Source of the DNA: Branchinecta lynchi
Lineage: Eukaryota > Arthropoda > Branchiopoda > Anostraca > Branchinectidae
DNA length: 64,000 bases
Assembly (NCBI GenBank): GCA_023053575.1
Contig: JAKZAP010000021.1
Location: 8,370,212 to 8,434,211, forward strand
Direction: 5' to 3'
Shown piece after piece: positions 47,522 through 62,500 of the stretch (its first letter is position 1; every line of letters starts with the position of its first letter). The position numbers were made by a program, and so were the translations under genes. The notes below the pieces were generated by a model. That model ran no database searches, was not told the DNA's origin, and was given only the letters and a program-made list of their open reading frames with translations.

Positions 47522-50500
47522 CTAGAAGAAACAGATAATTAACAAAGGAAGAGTACCGCCTCACGAGGAGTTAATCTGATTGGTTGCTTTTTCAGTCTCC
47601 CCTTTCTAAAATGTCTTTTTTTCTCGACACGGGCCCACCCAAAAACCCGGTACAGCATGATTCGGCTTAATGTGATACCCTTATTCCAACCTTCCGAACA
47701 ATTTGATCGAAATACTTTACGGTTCCTATTTTTTCGCCTCTTCCCGACCCTAATTGTTAAGATGTAACTTGGTCATGACCAGAGAAAATAACACTAGAGA
47801 TAGCTCAAAGACTTGAAAAAAGTGACACACACCCGAGTAGCAGCGACACTATCACCACTAGCGATAAATAACGTCTCTACTGAAACTCAATCAGTCATAT
47901 TCTGAACACAACAACAAATAAAAGATACAACCTCCTCTGTTTCCTCGATGTGTGCAGACCGCATCTTAGCTTTACTAGGAATTTCTAAATACGGAATTTT
48001 GTCTCGCTTTAAACGTCGCAAGCGTACTGGGCGGCGCTATGAGTATGGTCCGTTTGCGAAGCAAGGAAAGCATAGGTCTTGATGCTAGACTGTAAAAAAT
48101 AATCTTGCAGTATTTGCTACTAGGATTAATCTTGTCTTTACTGAGATAAGATTATACCTAATTTGGATTAATTTTATCCAAACAGGGATAAGGTTAATCC
48201 CAGTATCAAATGATAGATAGATAGACAGATAGAAAGTTTATTTTAAAAATCGACTATCGGGGTTATAAACCAAATTTGCGATTATTGTCAAACAGACAGA
48301 AAAAACTACAATATATGTGTAAAATGTCAGTACGCTTAAAAATTCAAACTTCGTTAAAATACTGCATCCTTATTGGGAGAAACTTTTTACAGTGTACTCC
48401 ATAGTGTTATTTTGCTCTGGTCACGACCTGGCTACTGAGATTAAAGGACCCCTCTTGCTTTTCACTGTCTTCACACACCCAATGGCGACTTACGTGGTCT
48501 ACTGACCACTGAAACGTCCTCTACAAATTCCTTGTGTATCGCTTTGTTTGAATTTTTTCGACTTTTCATCGCTTGCCGACAATATCCTGGGTTGCCTGAC
48601 CAGGGGCGTCGCAAGTGCATTTTGGTTGGGGAGGGGGGGGGGGCATAGCCGAAATTTTACCGGATCTCTCAAAAAATTTACCGAAAAATTTGTCCGAGCT
48701 TTAAATTATGGAACAGAAAGGATTACGTAGGAAGAGTAACTACAACCCGCCAACACCCTTATAAACTATACCCTCCAAAACCACATAAGAAAATTGGCCA
48801 GTGTTCATTCGTCAATTGGTTAACCAAACCGTGGAACAGTTTGCCAGCAGAAGTTGCTGATTCAGCTGGTATCCAAACGTTTAAGCGTGGTATAGTCGAC
48901 ACCCCATTTTACTCAGTTGCTTTTGTAGTCTGGTCCTAGAATTTCTCAGCATTCAACCATGATGCGGATTTGTTTTAAACATTTTCCCAAGAAAAACTAT
49001 AGTTGTGTTTTTTTGGATTACTGAGCTCTTGTTTCCGAAAAGTCAAACTACGTCTACATCTGCGAGGTAGTTTGTAGTTTTAGCTGCGTAGTTTTAGGTT
49101 CGAAACTACAGCAAATGGAATGGACAAATAAAACGGCCTTCATGCGAAACTACGCCGAAACTACATCCAAAAAACGCAACTTGTATATTTTTACGCAGCT
49201 CGGCCAGTGTCGCCAAGCACTAACAAGAGAATCCCTAATTCGAGGAGGCAAGTATGAATATTTTTGAAAAACACCACTTCAACAATCGAATCAGGATATG
49301 TGATATGACTGGGAGTAATCGAGGTCACAGACAAATAGCCGGATCGACAACAAATCGACTTAGTGAGCGTGTTCCACCCTACTTACCGTAGTTACTACGC
49401 ATGACGTCATGAACTTTTTGCCGTCAAGGCTGGAACGACTTTTATAGTTTTCAGCAGGATATCGTGCCATGGGCGAATCCGATAAATCACGTTACAGAGA
49501 TGCGCTGTTATACGCTCCCGAGCATGGTAAGCAAATAGTAACTATTAGATTTTCGCGAGGATGGAACGGAAATAGTAACTAATAGCAGGGACCCATAAAT
49601 TTCCTGTATTTCCTATGCTTCTATGTTGTGTATGTGCTATGTTGCCCGAGCCTCACCTAGTTCCTAAAAATTCCGCTTGGGTCGAATCGGCGTTCTTGCT
49701 CAGATAGACAAATTTGTTGGCATGAGTCAGGACTATTCAGCATGCCACCAGGTACCTAAGCTAGGACAAAAGATCCAGGATACTCTTCCATTAGAGAGAA
49801 ATATTCCTAGTTCAGCACAAAAGCTGCGAAAAATTTGTCAATCTGAATAGTCGGGTATTTTATCCCCGTGGGTATGTCTCGAACTATCTGACGCTCGGTC
49901 AAGAGAGAATCAAAAATCTCTTATTGACAAGCCCCCTGAATGGCGAGTCATTTATTAAAATGTCCAACTTCCTTTCTTTTGTTAAATTAAGGCCTGATGA
50001 TCATTCTTTAGGAAAAAAGGGGGGAGGGGTCATGACTTTTGTTCATGATAGTTTACGACCTCAACTTTTGAATATTCCGTCTCTTAATGAATATGATGAA
50101 ATTATATGGGTTAAAATACAACCAAAGCGACTCCCTAGACCTTTCTCTGCGGTAGCGATGTGTGTTTTCTATTATTCACCTGGCCAACCCGCTGCTGCAA
50201 GAAAGGCTTTTTGGGAAAAGCTGCAGGAATCGGCAGATTTATCCAGAAAACACATCCTTTTTTTGGCATAGCCATGCTAGGAGATGCCAATGAACTAAGT
50301 TGTAAATCTCTGGCCAGGTCACTTAACCTCAAGAATGTTGTTGATTTTCCAACAACCAAAGGTGGTACGTCTCTGGATGTAATAATGACGAATTTCTGCT
50401 CTTACTATCAAAACCCAAGTAAAATCGCACCGCTTGGTGGTAGCTATCATTTTATGTTGCAGTGGACCCCCTTTGAGAAAGTTAAAGTCAATTACTCAGT

Positions 50501-53500
50501 AACCGAAATAACCTCAAGACCAATCACTGATCGGGGACTTTTGCAGTTTGGGGACTGGATAACGAAAGAAAGTTGGGCCGGAGTCTCAACTGCTGAAGAC
50601 TTGGATCCACAGGTGCAGAATTTTCACAGCAAACTAAATGAAAAGTTTGTTGAATGTTTTCCGGAAAAAAAGACTAAAGTGTGTTCAACTGATAAACCAT
50701 ACGTAAATTCAGAGATTAAACAAATGATTAAACATAAACTGCACTTAATTGGAAAAGGAAAGGAAGAAGAAGCAAAGAAATTAAGAAACAAAATTAAATG
50801 GAAAATTAAACAGGCGCAGGAAAATTATTATAAAAAGGAAGTAGATAACCTCCTTGAATCCAAGCCTTCACAGTTCTTCGGTAAAGTTAAACATCTGACT
50901 GGTAGAGGCCCGCAACCAGTTGATTTCATGAAGGAGGAGCCATCAGAGAAAACAGCGAACGACCTAAACTCTCATTTTGCTTCTATTGTACAGTCGTACC
51001 CACCACTGCCTCCTGAAAAGCCACCTTCGTTTTCAGCTGAAGCACCATCCCAAAACTCACAAGAAGATTCAAATGAAAATTCTAATTTAATGCCTGAAAT
51101 TTCAATATCAGAAATTAGAAAGAAACTCTCCTCGTTAAAGAAAACATCAGTGGCACCCTTTGATGTTCCAGTAGCCATTGCTAAAGCTTTTGCGAAAGAA
51201 TTGGCGTTTCCTCTTCATATTATTTACAATAATATCACCAAAACTGAATATTTCCCCAAAAAGTGGAAAATTGGCTTCATCACTCCCATTCCGAAAAAGG
51301 GAGCAGCTAATGATTTCTCTGGTGTGAGGCCGATCACTGTTACATCAATTGTTAGCCGAATTTACGAGAGCTTTGTTGCTTCTTGGCTAAAAAAATATCT
51401 CTCGGAAGTCATCGATAAGAGGCAATTTGGTAACATCCCGAAGTGTTCAACTGTTCACTATCTCGTTAGTTTACTTGATTTTATTTTTAAAAATTTAGAT
51501 GAACCCGGGAAATGGATAAATCTAATTGCAATAGATTTTAAAAAAGCTTTCGATCTTGTAGATCACAAGATTTTGCTGGAAAAAATGGCAGAGAAAAATA
51601 TTCCTGAATATCTTATTAATATCGTAAAAAGCTTTCTAACAAACAGAGAACAAATCGTAAAATATAAAAATAATTTTTCTTCTTCTTTACCGGTTTTTTG
51701 CGGTGTCCCGCAAGGAACAGTGATCGGTGCTTTATGCTTCCTCCTCATGATCAATGAAATAGCTGTCGGGCTGGAAGAAAGATGGAAGTATGTAGATGAT
51801 CTTTCCCTAGCAGAGGTAGTATTTGGAGCGTGTAAAAGTCAAACTTTCAATTATATTGAACAAGTTACCTCTGAAGCAGCAAAATTAAATATGGTGGTAA
51901 ATAAAGATAAATCTTCAGTAATGACATTTTCATTTCTCAAGAAAAGCCTACCTGAATTCGAACCACCTATAGACCCAAACCTCCTCAGTAACAGCACTAC
52001 CCTGCTTGGGGTAGTGATCTCTTCTGATCTAACTTGGCATGAAAACACAAGATTGATTGTAAAAAAGGCAAATGGTGCTATCCAAATGCTGAAGACTCTA
52101 AAGAAATTCCGGGTTCCTAAGGATAAACTAAAATTAATTTTCTGCATGTTCATCCGCCCACTAGTAGAATATGCATGTCCTGTTTGGCATTTCGCTCTTA
52201 CAAAAGAAGAAAGTGATAAAATTGAACGGGTTCAGAAGAGGTCTCTACAAATCATCTACGGAGGTTCCCCACTGCCTTACTCTTTTTATCTAAAAGAATA
52301 CAAACTTGACCCCCTTTTTGTCCGTCGAGAGAAACTGTGCCTAAAATTTGGCTCAACCCTCCTCCTCCACCCCATCTACAAGAACTTCCTCCCGCCTCCT
52401 TTTGTCCCCCTCAGACCCCGACTCCCCAGAGAGGCGGCTGCGAAAGTTCCAAAACTGACACCGGTTTACTCCAGGTCACAGCGTTATTCTCGAAGCTTTG
52501 TGCCGAGTTTTGTTCGTACTTTTAACAATTCGTAACTTGTGCGTTTTATCCTATTCTTTTTGTTTTTCTCGTTGACAAATCTTTCTTGTATTAACTGTTT
52601 GACTAAAAGATACCATATTTGGGCTATCCCTATGAGAGACTGTATCTTGTTTACATTGATTTGATTTGATTTGATTTGATTACAGGAGATTTATGGGTCC
52701 CTGCTAATAGTAACTATTGTTAGAAGGGTGGAACATGCTCAGTATTACCGGGACTGGGTCCCGGGAACACACGTGTTCGGTGTCGGGTGAAAATACAACA
52801 AAATTCTAGTGGGCTAGAGGGAGGGAATTCAGGGGACTCACGATCGCTCTCACCTTAGGGTCCGCATGAATGAAGGGCAAAGCGGGAACTACACCCATCA
52901 GAACATAGAAAACAGTTTCTAGCGCTTTATAGCGCTCATGGAATAGCTGAAAGATAAATACAAAAATTAGGGTACATCATTTGTTCCGCTCTAGCAATTC
53001 TTTCAAAACCACTATTAAAGGTTAACTTCCAGCATCGAGGTATATATCTGAAAATAACACTGAGACGGCCACTGAAAATAGCTTATCCGAGCCGAAGGCG
53101 AAGTTAATGTTTTTAAATGGCCGTCGAGATTGTTATTCTAATATGCCCCGAGATGGAGGTATGTTAACTATTGTAACCTTTTCGAAAATAATATTTTTAT
53201 AGGTAGGACCAGAGTATATTCTTCTTTTGTTGTACATTTTTTATATTGGGGTAGGGAATTTATATTACTGAAGTAGCAACCCGAGCCTACTGTAGACCTA
53301 CTAAAATGACTATTGTATTGACTGGAGCACTTCTGTTTCTACCAATATAGTCTTTTACTTTTACTTTTTGGCGATGCTGATGCCATCTAACAGTCGTAGA
53401 AGCCTACTGTGTATCTGTTAAAATGATTACTCTAGGGTTCGTGGAAGCAACATCACCGAAACCAGAGTTGCCACTGGTAGCAAAATTCTGCGATCTGTCA

Positions 53501-56500
53501 CATATGTTAGCTTCTTCGGCAAAGCAAGCTCGAATTGTGCGACTGGTTCCATACCCTGTCCATACCATTAAATACAATGAAGCAAAAAGGTTGAGGGATG
53601 CAGAGATGTGTTGATCACCGATATTTCTCGTTAATAGGTGGTAAGCAGTACCCACATTCAAATGCGCCAAATCAAGAAACAAGTGCGCATGCGCTCAGAC
53701 GTGGAGTCTGAAAGTAATATGTTTATCGCATTTTGTAGACAAACAGCTTTAGAATTAGAACCAAGACATTTTACATCCCCAATAACCAAACAAGTACTGA
53801 GAAAACCTAATTTGCAATCATCCCACTTTAAAAGGTTTAAATGTAAGCAAACCGCAAGTATAAATACAAAGAAATACTGAGGATCTTGCACGAATAGCTT
53901 GACTTCCAACAATGGTCTGCCAGCCAGTCCGACCCTTGAACCTCGGACGGACGGACAGACGAACGGAAGGACGGACATGCGAACGGACGGACAGTCGAAC
54001 GGAAGGACAGACGGACGGAAGGACAGACGGACGGACGGACAGACGAACGAACGGACGCCAGACGGACAGACGAACGGACGGACAGACGGACAGACAGACA
54101 AACGGACGGACAGACAGACAAACGGACGGACAGACGAACGGACGGACAGACGTACAACTTTTGCGATGTCACAGGTATCCCGCCAATTACGTTTTGGGAT
54201 CCCAAAAAGAGACCCCAATGCTCACAAATCTACCAAGCTTCAACTTGATACCTGTTGATTCCTGTCTCGGGTAACGAATTTCACTCCTGGGCAATCTGAC
54301 AATTTCAATTTCCCAAGCAATTTCCCAGCACTAGGATCTACACTTAACAAGGAATTTCATCGTCCTATGTCCAGTTCTGGTCAAGTTACGAACATTATTC
54401 ATTGGGCAATCGGGGCCCATTTGCCCGTGAGCCGAGTTGAGGTGGGGGTGGTACCCCCAAAAGGCACCACAAGTGTACCAAGTTTGAACTTGATACTTGC
54501 ACTGGTTCACGAGTTATGAGCTCCACAAAATACGGTAAAAACCGGAAACAGAAAGCTGCTACAGGGCTCGCAATAGTGGACTGTTTGTTCCAAGGAACAC
54601 TAGACTAAAAATTGAGAAAAAAGACAGTGATCAATGCTGAACAAGCAGCTTTTAAAGAGCAAAGCATAGTAGGATGTTGTTTCAGTTGACAAGTTCTATT
54701 TTTGTTTTTAATGTTTTTTTTAATATAATATTTTCTACAATATGTTTATCTATGTTTTTTGTTTTTATGGCACTTGCAGCCTCTGGCTCAAGTGCCATAT
54801 ACCGATTAATTCCGTCTGTCGGTCGGTCGGAGTTTTTTGTCACACTTTTTTTTAGTTAGGGTACTTCCAGATGTGCTAGGACAATGAAACTTGGCAGATA
54901 TCGGGGACCCGACCAAACTACCTGGAAATAATCAGTTTCCCGATCCGACCATATGCGGGGGAGTGGAAGGCGCTGGAAACTTAAAATTTAGGGCATTTTG
55001 TCACACTTTTTCGAGTTTGGGTACTTCCAGGTGTGCTAGGACAATGAAACTTGGCAGGCATATCAGGGACTCGACCAAACTAACCTGGAAATAATCAGTT
55101 TCCCGATCCGACCATTTTGGGTGGAGTGAAAGGCAGGGAATCCGGAAAGTTGAGAAGTGGGTAACTTTCGAACGGGTGATCAGATTGTAATGAAACTTAA
55201 TAACTGAATAGATTATATATCTGTGATGTCCCGTTTAAAGTCTTGACCGAATTCGGTAGCCAGGGGTGATTTGGGGGGGGGGAGACTGTAAATTTCAAGA
55301 AATGGTTAGAATGGAGGGATCGGAGTGAAACTTGCTGGGAAGAACAAGCATCTGCTCTAGATAAATCGTTTAGACAATTTTACTGGATCTGTTCAGCTTC
55401 AGTTTCATTGCACTACATTTAAAGAGACAAAAAAATACACAATTTACAGTCCTGCCAGAAAAGCACAAATGTAGTACTTGGAAAGGACAGGGAAATAACC
55501 GATATTAACTTAAACACCAAACAGAATCAACTAACCGAATATTCTATTTAAAGACAAAGGGAGGAGAGGAAAAATAACCTATGGTTTCAACTTTAAATAA
55601 AAGGAGAGAAAAAAAAGGGAAAGAAGCAACGAGAAAGAAAGAAAGAAAACAAAACAAAAGAAAAGAAAAACAGGGGGGGGGTCTAAAGGAGGATAACACT
55701 AAACAATTTTCCTATAATGACCTTTCGCTGCTCGCTTGAAGGAAATAAGGTTATTCGAATTCCGGAAATCTAATGGTAGCAGATTCCAAATTGACGGCGC
55801 AAAAAAATCGAATTAAAAAAGAAGCCCTTTCGTTGAGGGCGCTTCTTGGACGATGAATGAATGAATGAATGAATTTATTGCACGAAAAAACCCTTGGGGT
55901 CATGGCAACAAAACAAGAAAAAACACAACAAACTACAAAAATCGCTCTCTATGGGACAAACCAACGCGGAGGAATCTAGCCACCTTACGAATATCCCCCA
56001 TATTTGTACTTCCAATTTTTTCTACTTTTGTCACAAGAGCTTCGGGTGTCATAAGAATGCAGGTCTTGATTTAGTGAGAAAATAGTTGCGTTTTTGTTCG
56101 GCTTTTGCCTTTCCCTTTTCAGAATGAATGAATGAATGAAGGGTTTATTCAAAAAAAAATAGAATCTTCAATGCCCAGAGGCGAACCTGTAAGGGACTAA
56201 TTACCCTCGAAACAAAACATTAATAAAAACAAAACTTCGACAAAAATAAAGGAAAAAAGGGAAAGAAAGAAAGAAAGGAGCTTGACTTAAGCGGTCTGGG
56301 ACGCTCAACCAGAAAAACAACCAAAAAACAAGAACTCATTTTCAACCAGAATCACTAAAACTAAAACTTAAACCAAAACTAAAACTTAATAATGATAAAA
56401 CACAACTTAAACGGCTGAGAATAACGCATCAAATTCATATACAGCAAAACAATGAACCTTTAACATGCTACGAAAATCTAGTAAAACACTACAAGACCTT

Positions 56501-59500
56501 AACTCTGTCTACAAACCTTCCCATACTAAAGGCCCAACATGTCTAATGCTAAATCTCGATCTACTAGTTACTACAACCGGCCTACGGATGAGCTGCGAAC
56601 TACGAGTTCCGTGTTCGTGAAAAGATGACGCACGGGAAAAATACTGAGAAAAGCACTGGGGTACAACTTCATTGTAATGTTTGTACATAAATAAAGCGTC
56701 ATAAAACTTACAAATTCCCGCAAAAGGTAAAATGTGAAGCTCCTGATAACGGTGTCTTACGGAAATATTACAACCATCACCGGACAATACTCTTATTGCC
56801 ATATTCTGTATCACACGTAGAGGAGTAAGGTGGCTTACAAAAGTTTTCATCCATGCCAGACAACAATATAACAGATACGGATGCACCATTGAAAAATATA
56901 ACATTCTTAATATATTCTGAGGGAAAATATGTTTAAGTTTTCTAATAATTCCAACATTCCTGGCTAATTTACTACTAATAAATGCAATGTGATTTTTGAA
57001 ACTTAAACATTCATCAATAATAACTCCAAGGTAACGAGTACTTGCACTACGTTTAATTGTTTGACCACCTACTTTTATATCAATTATCCAAGGATAATAA
57101 TTCGAACTTCTACCATATATTACAAAACAAGATTTCGTATGGTTCAATTTCAACTTGTTCACTCTCATCCACTTTTCAATGTATTGCATATTTTGTGCCG
57201 TAACTTCTAATAGTTCATTTTCGGTCCTAGCAGCTACAGTCAAATGCGAATCGTCAGCAAAACACGGCAAAATCGCTTTAACATCATCACTAACACAAGT
57301 ATTTGTCGACGATATAAGACTGGATACACGACAAAGATCATTTATGTAAACTAAGAACAACAATGGACCCAAAACTGACCCTTGTGGAACACCTTTCCTT
57401 ACTTGAAATATATCAGAAGCAATTCCATTTAGTACCACACGCTGGGAACGGTTAAGTAAAAATGACTTAACTAAATCAAGAAAAACACCTCGAATGCCAC
57501 GATTAAATAATTTCTGAATTAAAATATCATGATCAACAGAATCAAACGCTTTAACAATATCTAAGAAAACAGATGCAACCTTCATACCTTTATCTAAAGC
57601 ATCATTAACAAAAGTCGTAAGTATTAATACAGCCTGCTCCGTCGAACGATTCTTTCTGAAACCAAACTGATGAGAATTAAAAACTTTCTATCTTCCAGAA
57701 AATTCACAATTCTATTGTTCATAAGCTTTTCAAATACCCTGGAAATTACCGGTAAAAGCGAAATCGGCCTATAATCACCAAACGAATTCTTATCACCTCC
57801 TTTAAACAGCGGAATCACGCTCGCACATTTCAAACAGTCTGGAAAAATACCAGATTTCAGACAATCGTTAATTAAACTAAGAAAATGACAAGATATAACT
57901 GGCAGCACTGATTTCAAAAGTTTCAACGAAATAAAATCTCCTCCACATGCTCCATTTTTCATACCCTTTACGCATTCAGATAGCTCCAACATCGTCACTG
58001 GTTGCAGGTACGCTGAAACGTCACTCTCTTCCGGCAAAAATTGATGAAATGATCCATCATCACTACGCGTAACTATCGCTGAAGAAATGCGTTCTTTTTC
58101 TGGCTTTTTATGGTTTTCAGGCCTTTTTTAACATTCTCGCGTCTTCGCAAGTTGCCGTTACTGCTAAGGACTTTTCACTTTTCTCGGAAGAAAACACTAT
58201 TTTGAAAAATGCCATTTTATTTGTATTTTACTTGCACTTCAAATTTTTCATCTTTAAAATTCGAGACAGTCTCGATATACTGATTTTCACTCTGAATCAA
58301 ATTCATCTTTTATTGGGTTTTGGGATAAACTGGCTAAAGTAGCGAGACAAAAAGCCAAAAGAAGAGCGTAACTTGGTCACCCACCAAGTTTGCCTTTTTG
58401 CAAAAAGCCGAGGGAAAGGGCGAAAGTCGGCGTTTGCCTTTTTGACAAAACCGGGAAATTGTCAAACAGTGCTTAGGACCATTTTACGAAAACGCAAAAA
58501 AAGTAAAAAGCCGTCGAAAAGGTCGAACAAAAACGCAACTAATATTTTGGAATGAAGAGGTAAGGAGGTTATTGAAATACTTGTAGCAAAAAGTTGCGAT
58601 CTGGAAATCTCGAGTCTTCGATACGTCAAATATCTTGGCAAATTTGAAATGAAGATTAATGTTATCTGAGTGTTGAACCGGTGATATAATTTGAATTGCC
58701 TTATTTTGGATGATTTGAACTCTTTTATAACAAGAAATGAAGTTACTTGCCCATATGGAGCACCCATAAGACAGATGAGGATGGAAAATAGAATGATAAA
58801 TAATTTTTAGTATTTTTTAGGAAAACGGAATTTAAGGCGGCGGATGACTCCAAGGGACCTTGAAAGTTTATTCCCAATTAATTTCGCATGTTCTTTCCAC
58901 GAAACATTCTCATCAACTGTGAATCCAAGATATCTGCTGGTTTTTACTCTATCTATGGTATTATTAACTACTCTTAATTTCAGATATTTTTCAATCGATG
59001 CTATTCTAGGAAATAAAATATAATTTGTCTTACTGTAATTTAGTGTTAAATAATCGAATCAGCCCATGATACAAGTTCAGTACGAGCTGTTTTCATTTTT
59101 TTTAACAATGAACGTAGACTTTCACATGCAACAAAAAGAAGTGTATCAAGTTCAAGTTTAGTTCAAGTTTATTATTTTTCAACATTCACAAAATAAATAA
59201 AAAACAACACTTTCGCGCTGGAGAAAAAACCTATGAGGGTTTGCGTTCGCGCGAAAGTCCACATAACTACTTACCTATAAAAGAAAAAAAGAAAAAAGAA
59301 GAAAAAAGAAATCCATATCATCTGCGAATAGTATGATATTAGCTTCAGTTAAATAATATTGTATTTGGTTAACATAAATAAGAAAAAGTAGGTGTCCCAA
59401 TATTGACCCTTGCGGGACTCCACACGTTATAAAATGGCTCTCAGATGTTACGTTGGAATTATGCAGAACTTGCGCCCTATTATTTAAATACGAACCAAAC

Positions 59501-62500
59501 CATTTTAAAGCTACTTTATCTACCCCCATTGATTTAAGAATCTGGAGCAACTTATCATGATCAATACTATCAAATGCCTTTTTAAGATCTAAAAATAATG
59601 CTGCGGGAATTAGGCCTTTATCAAATCCGTCGTTCACCCAATCAACCAGTTTTAGAATAGCAAGATCCGCTGAAAGCCCTTTCCAAAAACCAAACTGCGT
59701 TTTGCAAAGGACACTTATGGACACTTATTACACACACCGGACACTTATGGGGGATCCCGGAATTCCAGTGATGGCGAAAAAGCCAGTATTCGTGAAGTCA
59801 TGCGTAGTAACTACGGTAAGTAGGGTGGAACATGCTCGAACAAGGACCCTACGTACCTGCTGATACAAGATTCCCAGGGATGCCATAACCCATGCAGCTG
59901 AGGCGTGACCTGACATGGTCATTAGGAGCACTGGAGGAGAAAAACCCTGAGTATCTTCGATATGTCGGTGGTAAAGAGTGAGCCAAGGGAAGTAGCTTGA
60001 GGCAATAAAGAGGTATATCATGGCTCGGTCACATCGATGCAGCTTGTCTTTATACCTGAAAATAAACAGAATTTGCATAAACAACTTCCCAGTCAACTTA
60101 TTTTTGTGTCATTTAACTGAATACGCTAAATTATTTTGATTCTGCAAAGGGATTTTTTTTCATTTTCCACTATCTGCTCTAGTTATGACGTTCAGAATAT
60201 CTCCAGCCGTCCCCACAACGTAAATTCTACTATGCGGGAAATTTTAATATCAACGCAAATGCGGCTTTTCGGCGGGCAGTGGTGAGATTGGTGAAGATTG
60301 CTTAGTGCCAGAACAAAAAATAACCATAAATCTTTGCCGTAAGGCATACAATCAAAATGCAAGCGCATAGAGGTACAACAAATCAGACGGAAAGTCCAGT
60401 ATTTGAAAATCAATTATTCGTGAATGGCAGAGCAACAAAGTAATTTCATTACTTCATCGGGTCTTCAAGCATAATTAATTGAATGAGTGATGGATAACTA
60501 GATTGTCCTTTCTCTGCCCTTTTCGCTTAAACTTTAAAGCTTAGCTGCAGAGCTTGTTAAAATACCTGTCGTACCTACATTTCAGGTTGCGTTTTTGCAG
60601 ACACCATGGTATCTAAACCACGGTAACTGGATCTGCATTTTTTCGTTCTTCTAATTCAACCGTAGTATCTGATACTACGGTTGCTTTAAACAAAACCAGA
60701 CCAAAGGTTTCGATGGGATCCCAAAATGTAGTAAATGGAGTTACTAATCCAGACCATCGAATCTTGGACATTTCCGAGTCTTCACAACCCGATGAAAAAT
60801 TTATCTCAAAATAGTACTATGAAGAAGTAAGAAAAAGTAGCAAGCAGTACTAACGATGCTACTACATGCTTCTCCTTCAAGGCTACCGTGTTACTGCATA
60901 CTACTATATGCTACTATTAGCAAGACCGGATGCTACTATGGCAAGACAGGATGCTACTGGATACTACTACATAAGATTGGACCAGTCTGAGGCACATTAA
61001 GTGATAGTATTATGTGCTATTACATAGTATTACATGCAACGTTTTCGTACTACTACCATACTACTACGCAGGCTACAAAATTTTCATCGGGCAGCCCCGT
61101 TTAACATTTTGCTATTTATCCATAATTAACCGCTTGAAATGTACACAAAAAATGTAATCGTCTTAGAGTTTTTTGACAACTTACGGCCAAACAAATAATC
61201 AAATGAGAAAACCAAGATCAGATATGGATTCATCAAGCATGGTTACTCCAATTTCTCATCTCTAATCCAGTTCAGATAGGTCTTTAGAATTTTACCAAAT
61301 TCCTCGTATTTTACAGCAATCCGGGCGAACTGCATGCAGAGCAAAATAGCCTGTGACAATCCAAATTTCCAGGTTTTCGCAAATTCTGCAAGCTTATCCG
61401 TCAAGGAAATAAAGTTCAAAATTCCATTTAGCATGTCTCCTTACCGAGATTCCGAATCTATCGACTTTAGAAACAACTTTGATCTTCAACCAAATTTTCT
61501 GTTTGGGCCGAATTCCCGGTGAATCATTTATCCGGCAAGAAAACTAAGTTCAGATATGGATTCAGTGGGCCATAGCTTATAAAATATATTTTTGTTTCCC
61601 CCAATAGGGCTAAAGGACCCATCTAGGAACTTGGCCTGTACTTAGCCAGTGAAGCCTCATACGAATTCTGAACAACATATATCAACCCCTTCAACCCCCG
61701 ACAACCTAAAACCCAAAGAATACATATGCTAGGTTTAAATAGTCTTTGATTAGCCCAAGAAACTTTGCGCGTTATACGTGCGACCAAAGTTATCATGCCT
61801 CCTGCGGTAATAGATTAATGGTACGTTTACACAACGAGCGTAGTTTGAAATACGAGCGTATTTTACGCACATATTTGGGCTTGAAAAGATCTCTAGCAAT
61901 ACGGATGTATTTGAGAAATCGGTCCGTTTTGTATATAAATACGTCCGTATTGCTAGAGATCTTTTCAAGCTCAAATACCTGCGTAAAATATGCTCGGATT
62001 TGCAATACGCTCGGATTTTACGCAGTGTGGAAACCCATCAGAACAGAGAGTGTCGTCACCCACGCACAGAGCTTTAGTCTAGGGTAGGGTAGGGCTGGTA
62101 TAGCCATCTCCGATGAAAAATGTGTAGCCTGCGTATTAGTATGGGCCTAGGCCTAGTGGCAAAAAATACTATCATCTAATGTGCCTCAGACTGGTCCAAT
62201 CTTGTGTAGTAGTATCCAGTAGCATCCTGTCTTGCTATAGTAGCATCCAGTCTTGCTAATAGTAGCATATAGTAGTATGCAGTAACACGGTAGCCTTGAA
62301 GTAGAAGCATGTAGTAGCATCGTTAGTACTGCATGCAACTTTTCCGTACTACTTCATAGTACTATTTTGAGATGAATTTTTCATCGGGCATAGAGGTGGG
62401 ACATCCCTTGGTAATAGTACTTGGCTATAATATTTCATTGCATTTCATCTATTTCTATTTATATTTCCTATGCTATTTCTAGTCATAAAGATTCTTTAAA

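Larger units (their letters stand above)
49365..52740. mobile_element. MITE-A, TSD AGT, carrying a 3.1-kb insert
   Basis: GAGCGTGTTCCACCCTAC ... aagggtggaacatGCTC with AGT at 49362-49364 and 52741-52743. The insert 49586-52703 is bounded by a duplicated CTAATAG. Confidence 0.85.
55853..59735 (-). mobile_element. Composite LINE copy with two insertions
   Basis: On the minus strand: the RT core 59724-59316 ([53 protein letters not shown]); a tail insertion 59315-59146; then [31 protein letters not shown] and [20 protein letters not shown] to SSFQNI (about 58545). The frame continues beyond element F at 56083 as [15 protein letters not shown], a usual LINE C-terminal signature, and a (TTCA)n tail at 55855-55873. 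It is 5' truncated and has several frameshifts. Confidence 0.85.

Noticed and set aside
50160..52535. Host gene of 791 residues
   Set aside because: RT motifs, endonuclease remnant, microsatellite tail and flanking target duplications show that it is a retrotransposon.
53658..54274. Several long overlapping open frames on both strands (about 119-186 residues, [12 protein letters not shown])
   Set aside because: They are translations of the GACGGACA microsatellite in different phases; no protein character.
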